Positions 7,487-14,270 of a DNA stretch of 43,694 bases are shown piece by piece (the stretch's first letter is position 1; each line of letters begins with the position of its first letter). The stretch lies in NCBI GenBank assembly GCA_017551425.1, contig JAFZLQ010000059.1, positions 1 through 43,694 on the forward strand, written 5' to 3'. The stretch comes from Bacteroidales bacterium. Its GTDB lineage: Bacteria > Bacteroidota > Bacteroidia > Bacteroidales > UBA932. A program made the translations under genes and the position numbers. Under the pieces are notes generated by a model. That model saw only the letters and a list, made by a program, of their open reading frames with translations. It searched no databases and was not told where the DNA came from.

Positions 7487-8206
7487 CTAAGGCTCAGCCA
7501 GGACAGCCTTGACGCTGTCTTTGTACTTGCGGGAGACAGGGATGGATTGCCCGCCGACGGAAACGATATCCGGCGAGACAAGCGCCGCCTCGGCCAAATT
7601 GACCAGAAAGGAGCGGTGGACACGGAGGAATCCGGGGCCCAGGAGGTTTTCCCACTGGCTGATACCGGTCCGGTTGCGATACTGCCCCCCGTCGCGCGTG
7701 ATAATGCACACTTCCGAATCGCGGGATTCGACATAGAGAATCTCATCCTTTTTCAGGGATACCTTCTTATAATCCGATATGAATGATACAGGGCGGTCTG
7801 AAGGATATTTCTTCCCCAGCCACCGCAGCAGCAGATAATGTCCATAGGCCAGAATTGCAAGAACGGCCGAAACGAAAACCGGATTCCCGAGCATGGAGGG
7901 AACAGACCATACTTCCCATCCGTCAAGTCCGTTCATGGAAATAAACAGCCATTGCCACAGGTAGATAAAGAAGAAGGTCATCAGCATCACCCCAAGAATG
8001 ATGTATATGGTATCCAGGATGCGCTTGCGCCCTTTCGACTGTTTTTCCACCCGGGGGAGGAAGAAAGACAAAGCCATCGCGGCCGGAAGGAAAGAGAGGC
8101 TCATCAACGCCGACTGCCACAAACCGTATTTGAGGCTTGTGAGCAGAAATGCCGTTAAAACGATGGCAGCCAGCCAATAGCCGACGATGATGATTCCTTT
8201 CTTCAT
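7487..8206 (-). CDS. Membrane-anchored LytTR-domain transcriptional regulator
   Basis: From the ATG at 8206 the 239-residue protein has four predicted membrane helices (roughly 4-23, 30-50, 64-90, 109-128) followed by a C-terminal LytTR DNA-binding domain (about 140-235: KKDEILYVESRDSEVCIITRDGGQYRNRTGISQW, LGPGFLRVHRSFLVNL). There is no receiver domain, so the signal probably enters through the membrane part. The upstream in-frame start at 8227 is excluded because a TATTTTTG promoter box spans 8215-8222. A direct repeat with LytTR-type spacing lies in the shared upstream region. Confidence 0.85.
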   Translation of the reverse strand: MKKGIIIVGYWLAAIVLTAFLLTSLKYGLWQSALMSLSFLPAAMALSFFLPRVEKQSKGRKRILDTIYIILGVMLMTFFFIYLWQWLFISMNGLDGWEVWSVPSMLGNPVFVSAVLAILAYGHYLLLRWLGKKYPSDRPVSFISDYKKVSLKKDEILYVESRDSEVCIITRDGGQYRNRTGISQWENLLGPGFLRVHRSFLVNLAEAALVSPDIVSVGGQSIPVSRKYKDSVKAVLAEP

Positions 8207-8214
8207 TACGGATA

Positions 8215-8222
8215 CAAAAATA
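8215..8222 (-). promoter_or_regulatory. -7 promoter box of the membrane LytTR gene
   Basis: On the minus strand this reads TATTTTTG, 8 bases before the ATG at 8206. It decides the start codon and implies a very short leader. Confidence 0.55.
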
Positions 8223-8274
8223 CGCATTCTCCGATGAAATCCATCGTCATGTTCCGGTCTTCAGGCAGATTGTG

Positions 8275-8303
8275 GGGATTCAGCAGGAGGTTGCAGGGAT
8301 TCA
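8275..8303. promoter_or_regulatory. Direct repeat GGGATTCA x2, candidate LytTR binding site
   Basis: GGGATTCA occurs at 8275-8282 and 8296-8303, a 21-bp period; both copies are preceded by TGnn. LytTR proteins such as AgrA bind two ~9-bp direct repeats with about 12 bp between them, the same geometry. The site lies between the LytTR gene and the divergent small membrane protein gene. Confidence 0.5.
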
Positions 8304-8330
8304 ACCTTGCATTTCTACCCTGTATATGTG

Positions 8331-8338
8331 TACCTTTG
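8331..8338 (+). promoter_or_regulatory. -7 promoter box of the MotA/ExbB-like gene
   Basis: TACCTTTG matches the consensus. A TTG at 8307-8309 lies just downstream of the direct repeat and is plausibly spaced for the upstream element. The leader is 47 bases, long for this window. Confidence 0.55.
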
Positions 8339-8385
8339 CAACAAGGAATTCCGAAACCAAAAGTTGAACGTAAAATTGTTTTGCC

Positions 8386-8715
8386 ATGTTACCTCTGACA
8401 AATCTTTTCTCCCTTTTCATCGCCGGCGGCCCCGTCGGAATGATCATCATCACCCTCCTTTTCATCGGCCTTTTCTTCGCAGCATGGAAAGCTCCTGCAT
8501 GGGTAAAGGAGATCGGCATCGCAGCCCTGATAGTCAGCATCTTCTGGACGATTCTTGGATGGTTCCAGATCCTGGACTACCTGGCGGAAAACTCTGACAT
8601 AGCCAGTACCATCCTTGCCGGCGGCATCAAGGTCAGCCTTATCCCGGTCCTTTACGGCCTCATCGTGTACTTCGTCTCCCTGGTCCTCCGCGTCATCCAG
8701 AAACCGCGTATCTGA
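8386..8715 (+). CDS. Small membrane protein, MotA/TolQ/ExbB-like
   Basis: The 109-residue protein has three predicted membrane helices (about 5-32, 40-62, 74-103). The last segment, ASTILAGGIKVSLIPVLYGLIVYFVSLVLRV, resembles the pore helices of MotA/TolQ/ExbB proton channel subunits, though at half the usual length. It stands alone, divergent from the membrane LytTR regulator, and is the most likely target of that regulator because of the repeat at 8275-8303. The family call is tentative; a plain hypothetical membrane protein is the alternative. Confidence 0.6.
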   Translation: MLPLTNLFSLFIAGGPVGMIIITLLFIGLFFAAWKAPAWVKEIGIAALIVSIFWTILGWFQILDYLAENSDIASTILAGGIKVSLIPVLYGLIVYFVSLVLRVIQKPRI

Positions 8716-8716
8716 G

Positions 8717-9019
8717 CTAATCCACAGTTTCTATATAGAAGCTGAACGGACGAAAACCGTCGTTGCAGCTGATCATGGCGCTCATGGGATCCTTCATCCA
8801 GCCGTCGTAAAAGTTGCCTTCCCCCCTGGCAAGCGCCTCCACGAACTCCCGCATGGAGTACCAGGCTGCGGGACACATTCCCTCCGGGCATTTGCCGTCC
8901 TCTGAAATCCACTCCTGCCCCACCGTAACGTCACATGCATGTTCGATGGGGTTTTCGTATTTTGCCATGAGATCGGGATAGACCGTCTGACGCAATGCAG
9001 TGATTTTCACTTTTTTCAT
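8717..9019 (-). CDS. TIGR04076 family protein
   Basis: The 100-residue protein matches the TIGR04076 pattern: KITALRQTVYPDLMAKYE, GQEWIS, CPEGMCPAAWYSMREFVEALARGEGNFYDGW and a closing SCNDGFRPFSFYIE. Cysteines at CPEGMC and SCNDG are conserved features and may bind metal, but the function of the family is unknown. It is soluble with no signal peptide. It is transcribed from its own TACTTTTG box 4 bases upstream and converges on the MotA/ExbB-like gene with one base between them. Confidence 0.8.
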   Translation of the reverse strand: MKKVKITALRQTVYPDLMAKYENPIEHACDVTVGQEWISEDGKCPEGMCPAAWYSMREFVEALARGEGNFYDGWMKDPMSAMISCNDGFRPFSFYIETVD

Positions 9020-9023
9020 GATG

Positions 9024-9031
9024 CAAAAGTA
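9024..9031 (-). promoter_or_regulatory. -7 promoter box of the TIGR04076 gene
   Basis: On the minus strand this reads TACTTTTG with 4 bases to the ATG at 9019, predicting a leaderless transcript. Confidence 0.5.
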
Positions 9032-9078
9032 CTATTTTTATTCTTTTTTTCTTATATTGCGACCGTTGTATTGATACG

Positions 9079-10170
9079 ATGCGTTCGTCCCTTCGCATAA
9101 CAGCCGCATTTGCCGCGATTGCCGCCCTTTGCTCCTGCATGCAGACGGCGGACATAGACGTGCCCCTGGACGGCACCCGGCAGGTGGGCTTCGACATCAG
9201 CGTAACCCGGGAGGGTGAGGCCATAGAACAGGGGCGCCACGGCATCCATACCAGGAGCACAGACGGCAGCTACGATTCCGGCAACATGATTTCCACGATG
9301 GACGAAGACATCCCCTTCGGCCTTGTGGGCATAGACTTCGACCATCACGCCGTTGTGGTTGACAACGCCAAGGTCAGTTCCGACGGCTACGGCTACAACG
9401 CCGGCCTGGGGACCATGTACTGGGAAGACCTGCGTTCGGAAATCATCACATTCAGCGCATATTACCCTTACGTCCAGTCTATCGACTATGGAGACGACTG
9501 CGAGCAGTACTCCATCCCGTACACGGTCAAGGAGGCGGACGCCGGTCCCCTCGTGTCCAAGACCGTAGAGGTGGCTGTGGCCCGCATGAACATGATTCCC
9601 CTTGAATTCCAGCACATTACCAACGACATCGGCTACCGCATCTGCGACATCACCCCGGACGAATCCCTCCAGGGTCTCATCCACCTCCGGAAGGTAGTGG
9701 CGCACAAAGTGGCATCCGCAGGCGTCTTCGTCAACGACTTGAACCTCAACCGCGGCTTATGGCGGCTACAGGGATACTACAGGAACCTGGTCATATTTGA
9801 CGGCGACGCCAAGGTCGGAGTAGGCTCATCCAACGAAAAGTTCGTGGGATTCTCCACCCTGGAAGACCGCATGGCGGATTCTCACCGCTATTATTCCATC
9901 CCGGACGAAATCAAGATGGGCAGGCAGTATGTGGAGGTCGTCTTCGACGTCGAGGGCTTCACGCTGAACGGTTTCCCGTATCCGCCCATTGAAGGGGTGA
10001 CTCTGAGGTATCCCCTTTACGGGCTGCTGCCGGACAATGTCTTCGTCTATGGCAGGCAGTACACCTTCCACATAGGAATAGACCTCAGCAGTGTTTACTC
10101 GGAGATCACATTCTCCCCTACCGTCCAGGGCTGGGAGACAAAGATTTATGAGGACAACGAAGACTTCTAG
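9079..10170 (+). CDS. Fimbrillin-family surface lipoprotein
   Basis: The 363-residue protein begins with a lipoprotein signal (MRSSLRITAAFAAIAALCSC, lipid Cys20). The mature part contains features of Bacteroidales Mfa/FimA-like fimbrillins: a VGFDISVTRE start, ITFSAYYPY, PLEFQHITNDIGYRI in the first beta-sandwich, and a C-terminal YGRQYTFHIGIDLSSVYSEITFSPTVQGW strand region. It is predicted to be exported to the cell surface, either as a fimbrial subunit or as a minor lipoprotein. It is monocistronic and abuts the convergent minus-strand gene end to end with no spacer. Its promoter is unclear; only an imperfect TATATTGC is present at 9053-9060. Confidence 0.75.
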   Translation: MRSSLRITAAFAAIAALCSCMQTADIDVPLDGTRQVGFDISVTREGEAIEQGRHGIHTRSTDGSYDSGNMISTMDEDIPFGLVGIDFDHHAVVVDNAKVSSDGYGYNAGLGTMYWEDLRSEIITFSAYYPYVQSIDYGDDCEQYSIPYTVKEADAGPLVSKTVEVAVARMNMIPLEFQHITNDIGYRICDITPDESLQGLIHLRKVVAHKVASAGVFVNDLNLNRGLWRLQGYYRNLVIFDGDAKVGVGSSNEKFVGFSTLEDRMADSHRYYSIPDEIKMGRQYVEVVFDVEGFTLNGFPYPPIEGVTLRYPLYGLLPDNVFVYGRQYTFHIGIDLSSVYSEITFSPTVQGWETKIYEDNEDF

Positions 10171-10599
10171 CTAGATGTGCCCGCCTCCCTGGGCTTCCAG
10201 CTGCTCATCCACCTTCTTTTTTTCTTCCATCAGCAAAGTAAGGAGCCAGTCTTTCTGCTCGTCGCTCAGGCCCAGGTCACGGCATGCGCTTTCGTAGCGG
10301 TTTATCACCGCCTCCTGATAACGGTGATAGACCATCGACTTGCGTATCTCGTCTTCGATGGTGCCGTGCTCGATCTCGTAGCTTTCCTTGTAATACTCCT
10401 TGTAAGCCCTCTCCGAAGTGAGGGACAGGCAGAAAAAGAGCATTGCGGACGCCAGGATGGCTATCCCGAGTATGCCCAGGACCAGAGGCACCTTCTGGAT
10501 AAGCCCAAGCATGCTGAGGGTGCCCCCCGCAAGGAAGAATGCCAGGGCATGGAGCTCGTTCCTGTAGTATTTGAGCAGTTTCAGGAGTTTTGTTTTCAT
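10171..10599 (-). CDS. Small membrane protein at end of TPR signalling operon
   Basis: No family is recognised. From the ATG at 10599 the 142 residues comprise two predicted membrane helices (about 16-35 and 38-60) and a charged, probably helical cytoplasmic tail with EYYKESYEIEHGTIEDEIRKSM and QKDWLLTLLMEEKKKVDEQ. The start overlaps the stop of the TPR protein gene as ATGA, so it belongs to the four-gene signalling operon beginning at 14256. Longer in-frame starts lie inside the upstream gene and are not supported. Confidence 0.65.
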   Translation of the reverse strand: MKTKLLKLLKYYRNELHALAFFLAGGTLSMLGLIQKVPLVLGILGIAILASAMLFFCLSLTSERAYKEYYKESYEIEHGTIEDEIRKSMVYHRYQEAVINRYESACRDLGLSDEQKDWLLTLLMEEKKKVDEQLEAQGGGHI

Positions 10600-11915
10600 A
10601 ACTTGAAGGTGTTTGATTTCCGGCTTTGGAGTATCTTTATCTTTACGGCGTTCTCCGCTTCCTTGGCGTCCAGGGCCTTCCTGTACGTCCGGCGGGCGCG
10701 GAGGATTTCCGCGTTGCGCTGCCTGAGGCTTTCCAGGTTGGACTTCAGGTGCCACTGCTGGTACAGCACGGACATGAAGGCTATCAGGAACATCACGAGG
10801 AAGCCGGCCAGTATGGTATTCTGGTTACGGGTTTTCAGCTGCTGAGTCTCATGCCTCAGCTGGGCGTTGTTCATTTCGGCGTCCAGGATTGCAAGGTCTT
10901 CGTTCTGGACTTTGATATAGATGGAGTCTTTCTCGACCATCAGGGAATCCAGCTGGAGGTAGGCGTCCGGATACCTTCCGAGCATGGCATACAGGCCGTG
11001 CTTGTGGCTGTGGCGTCCGTATGATGTGCCCAGGGAGTCGGCCTTGGCGAGGGCCTCTTTGGGCATGCCGCGAAGGCTCAGGTCATATATGTCCAGCTCC
11101 AGGCGTGAATCGGCATCGGACATGAGGCGGTAAACGGGATCCTGGACGAGGCGTGAATAGCACTCCATGAACTTGTCCCTGTCGCCCCTGGCGTAGTAGT
11201 AATCCGCAAGGGTCATGGTGAGCTTCATGCGTATCTGTGCGGAAAACTCCTGATACTCCCCTGCCAGCGTACAATACTCGAGCGCCTTCTGGTAATCGCC
11301 GGCCTTTATGCACTCGGAGGCTATCAGCAGATAGATATTGGGAAGGTCCTGCTCCATCTTGGCTTCCTTGCAGAAGCGGACCGCGTTTGTGAGATTCCTG
11401 ACGGCAAGGTGATGATTGTCGCGATAACTGTGAATCAGGCCCACGATGCGGTATGCGTACATCTTGCCGTGCGGCTTCTTTTCCTCGCTCGCCATGCGCT
11501 CCATGGCCCGGGCCTCCAGCATCGCATCAGAAGCCCGTCCGATATGGACCAGGTACTGGCAGTATTCATGCATGACCGCATAGTAAAAAGTCCTGCAGTC
11601 CTTTCTGGAAACGGTCATTTCCTTGATTTCCGCCACGGCTTCGCACATGCGGTCATAGTCTCCCATGGCGAAGCGCACGGGAAACTCCAGTGCCAGGCCG
11701 AGGCATCTGATGCGGAAATCGTCTTTACGCACGCCCTCGGCGTAAAGCGAATCGGCCAGGGCGAGATTTCCTGGGTTGTACTGCTGCATCCTGCCCCAGG
11801 CATAACGCTGGAAGGTCTCCGAATCCACCTTGAGGCGGTTCACTATCTGCGCCCCGCAGTCAAAAGCGGCAAGGCACAGGGCAAGCGCGAGTACTATGTG
11901 ACGGAGGCTCCGCAC
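10596..11915 (-). CDS. TPR-repeat sensor-like protein with membrane helix and coiled coil, no kinase domain
   Basis: The 439-residue protein starts with GTG, overlapping the preceding stop as TAGTG. It has a signal peptide (MRSLRHIVLALALCLAAFDCGAQ), about seven TPR-like helical repeats in the periplasm (30-335), a membrane helix near 369-388 (NTILAGFLVMFLIAFMSVLYQ), and a basic coiled coil to the end (NLESLRQRNAEILRARRTYRKAL). It resembles the sensor half of Bacteroidales TPR histidine kinases or TPR-LuxR regulators, but lacks any catalytic or DNA-binding output. It could modulate the kinase encoded two genes upstream. Confidence 0.75.
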   Translation of the reverse strand: MRSLRHIVLALALCLAAFDCGAQIVNRLKVDSETFQRYAWGRMQQYNPGNLALADSLYAEGVRKDDFRIRCLGLALEFPVRFAMGDYDRMCEAVAEIKEMTVSRKDCRTFYYAVMHEYCQYLVHIGRASDAMLEARAMERMASEEKKPHGKMYAYRIVGLIHSYRDNHHLAVRNLTNAVRFCKEAKMEQDLPNIYLLIASECIKAGDYQKALEYCTLAGEYQEFSAQIRMKLTMTLADYYYARGDRDKFMECYSRLVQDPVYRLMSDADSRLELDIYDLSLRGMPKEALAKADSLGTSYGRHSHKHGLYAMLGRYPDAYLQLDSLMVEKDSIYIKVQNEDLAILDAEMNNAQLRHETQQLKTRNQNTILAGFLVMFLIAFMSVLYQQWHLKSNLESLRQRNAEILRARRTYRKALDAKEAENAVKIKILQSRKSNTFKL

Positions 11916-12334
11916 TACTGTTTCTTTGCAGCTGCTACCTGAAGCTGTGTGATGACGCAGGAGAGGAGCTTCTCCATGATGATGGGCTTCATGATGAAGT
12001 CGTCGGCACCCACGTTGAAGCCCTTCACCACGTCTTCGCTTGAGTTGAGCGCGCTCAGGATGACAATCCGGACGTCAGCGGTGGCGGGGTCTGCACGGAG
12101 CCGGCGGATAACTTCAAAGCCGTCGATTCCGGGCATCATGAGGTCCAGGAGGATAAGGTCCGGCTTCTTCTCTGCCACGGCGTCCAGGGCGAGCTGGCCG
12201 CTTGGGGCAGTACGCATCTCGAAATTGAACCGGGACAGCATCTTCTGCACCAGTATCAGGTTGAGGGGGATGTCATCCACGGCAAGCACGTTGAATGCTG
12301 AATAGTCGTGGTTCTGTGCGTAAAGAGGTGTCAT
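11915..12334 (-). CDS. Single-domain response regulator (receiver only)
   Basis: The 139 residues form one CheY-like receiver: acidic pair at VLAVDD (Asp20, Asp21), phosphoacceptor Asp64 in ILLDLMMPGIDGFEV, Ser94 in VILSA and Lys116 in FIMKP. There is no output domain, so it would act by protein contact or as a phosphotransfer intermediate. It overlaps the histidine kinase gene by ATGA and the TPR gene by one base, so stoichiometric co-expression with both is expected. The first 12 residues are poorly conserved, but this is the only well-placed start. Confidence 0.9.
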   Translation of the reverse strand: MTPLYAQNHDYSAFNVLAVDDIPLNLILVQKMLSRFNFEMRTAPSGQLALDAVAEKKPDLILLDLMMPGIDGFEVIRRLRADPATADVRIVILSALNSSEDVVKGFNVGADDFIMKPIIMEKLLSCVITQLQVAAAKKQ

Positions 12335-14256
12335 ATCTTGTCTGATTGGTTTTCTGTGGGAGTACAGGGAAGGGACAGCACGAAACGGGAGCCGCCCTGA
12401 GTGTATGAGGTGTCGAGGAAGACCTTGGCGCCCATGCGGCTGGCGATGTCCCGGCAGATGCTGAGGCCGAGGCCGGTGCCCTGCACGAAGTCGTTGAGCT
12501 TGGTGAAGCGTTCGAAAATCTTTTCCGCCTGGTCCGCAGGCACTCCGGTACCGGTATCAGTGACGGAATAGGTGACGAACCCGGGATTCTCCTTCAGGGA
12601 GCTGGACAGCCTGATCTCTCCGGACGATGTATGCTTGCAGGCGTTGGTGAGCAGGTTGATGAGTATCTGCTGAACGCGGCGAGGGTCTGTACGGAAGGTG
12701 TACGGGGCGTCATCTTCCGGAGCGTAATACATCTTCACTCCGGGCTGCAGGCGGTGTTCCGCGCTGGAAATGGCAGCCTCGGCCATGTAATTCACCTCCC
12801 CTTCCTCGTAGTTGATGCTGTAGTTGCCGACATCCATCGCAGAAGCGTTGAGAATGTCGTCCAGCAGCATGGTAAGCATCTTGGTGTTGTTGACGATGTG
12901 GCCGGCGAACTCCTCCTTCTCCTTTTCCGGGAAAGTGCCGTCCGGGAGGCTCAGAAGCTGCGAAAAACCTACAATTGCGTTGAGCGGGGTACGGACCTCA
13001 TGGCTCATGTTCTGTACGAAACGGGTCTTTGCGGCATCGGCAAGACGCACCCTTTCGTTGGTTTTCTGGAGGGAGCGCGTGTACAGCAGGAAGAACACCA
13101 TCACCACGGCCAGGACGAGAAGGAGAAGGACGGTGACCATGCGGTATGCGGTCTGCGCGCGGTGGGCCTCTTCATCGACCAGGGCATGCAGGACGTCATT
13201 GCCCATTTTGGCCTCTATCTCCGTGAGTTTGGACTGGTTGGCAGAGGCCAGCACCTTCTCCTCATAAGCGACGAGGTTCTTTTCTATCTTGAACGCCAGT
13301 TCCTTGCGGCCGTACTCCTCGGCTATGTTGGCGATGTATTTTACCTCCCTCAGGTGCCTGGACATTGTGACGATGTCGAACTCCTCGATAGGCTGGCCGT
13401 AAACCAGCCTGTCTATGTAGTTGAACATCTTATCCGCCGTGACGCTGATCTGCGGGAGCAGAGGGTCGGCAAGGCAGTAGTCCCTTGCATACTCGTAACG
13501 CTTCACGTCCCTCTGGTATGCCGCCAGTTTTGCATGGTGATACTCGCAGCGGAGGGTATCCATATGCAGTTTGCGGGCGGCGTCGGCCTTGGCGAGGAAG
13601 TAAGGGACGGAATCGTTGCCGATGGGATATGTATCCGACATTTCGCAATACAGGCGCGCGGCCGATTCCTCCCTGATGACGGGGTCTTTCGTGGTCTCAT
13701 AAACCCGTATGGCCTCCTGGATATACTTCTTGGCGGAGATGAAGTCGTTCTGGTTGATGTAAAGCGATATGATGTACCGGTTGCCCATCCAGATGCCGTA
13801 AGGTTCATTGCGGGCCACCGCCTGTTCCCTCATGTCCTGCACGAGTTCCATGGTCTGGAGAAGTTTTCCGTGGAACATGAAATACTGCTGGGCGATGTCG
13901 TACGCATAATAGAAATAGCGGCTCTGCCCGAGCCCGTCGGCCACGCTCTTGAGCTCTTCCATGTAAGAGAGCACCTCTTCGTCTTCCTTAAGGGTGGTGG
14001 ATTCCCTGTCCCTCAGCAGCGCAACTGCGTTCTTGAGGCGTTCCACATAGTAGAGGGCCTGGGCCTTAGCGTCATCTTCCTCCAGCGCCTTCTGCAGCAG
14101 GGCTTCGTTAGCCCGCTCGAAACCCGGCTGGCCTTCGAGCTGCTCCGCCTTCCTGAGGGCGGCATAGCAGTCGTCGTCGATCTGGTATGGATTGTTCTGC
14201 GCCCGGAGCGTCAGGGCCAGGGCAAACAGGGCTGTTATGACAAGCAGTCGTTTCAT
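12331..14256 (-). CDS. TPR-containing sensor histidine kinase
   Basis: The true start is the ATG at 14256; a reading beginning at 14265 would start inside the promoter box. The 641-residue protein has a signal peptide (MKRLLVITALFALALTLRAQ), a periplasmic TPR-like helical sensor (about 25-360), a membrane helix near 373-392, a HisKA domain with phosphoacceptor His419 (SHEVRTPLNA) and a HATPase domain with INLLTNACKHT, DTGTGVP, IFERF and GTGLGLS boxes. It phosphorylates, most likely, the receiver encoded immediately downstream. It has no internal receiver or DNA-binding domain, unlike the large hybrid regulators common in this phylum. Confidence 0.92.
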   Translation of the reverse strand: MKRLLVITALFALALTLRAQNNPYQIDDDCYAALRKAEQLEGQPGFERANEALLQKALEEDDAKAQALYYVERLKNAVALLRDRESTTLKEDEEVLSYMEELKSVADGLGQSRYFYYAYDIAQQYFMFHGKLLQTMELVQDMREQAVARNEPYGIWMGNRYIISLYINQNDFISAKKYIQEAIRVYETTKDPVIREESAARLYCEMSDTYPIGNDSVPYFLAKADAARKLHMDTLRCEYHHAKLAAYQRDVKRYEYARDYCLADPLLPQISVTADKMFNYIDRLVYGQPIEEFDIVTMSRHLREVKYIANIAEEYGRKELAFKIEKNLVAYEEKVLASANQSKLTEIEAKMGNDVLHALVDEEAHRAQTAYRMVTVLLLLVLAVVMVFFLLYTRSLQKTNERVRLADAAKTRFVQNMSHEVRTPLNAIVGFSQLLSLPDGTFPEKEKEEFAGHIVNNTKMLTMLLDDILNASAMDVGNYSINYEEGEVNYMAEAAISSAEHRLQPGVKMYYAPEDDAPYTFRTDPRRVQQILINLLTNACKHTSSGEIRLSSSLKENPGFVTYSVTDTGTGVPADQAEKIFERFTKLNDFVQGTGLGLSICRDIASRMGAKVFLDTSYTQGGSRFVLSLPCTPTENQSDKI

Positions 14257-14262
14257 ATCAGT

Positions 14263-14270
14263 CAAATATA
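14263..14270 (-). promoter_or_regulatory. -7 promoter box of the TPR kinase operon
   Basis: On the minus strand this reads TATATTTG with 6 bases before the ATG at 14256. It overlaps the end of the preceding gene's intergenic space and fixes the kinase start. Confidence 0.6.
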
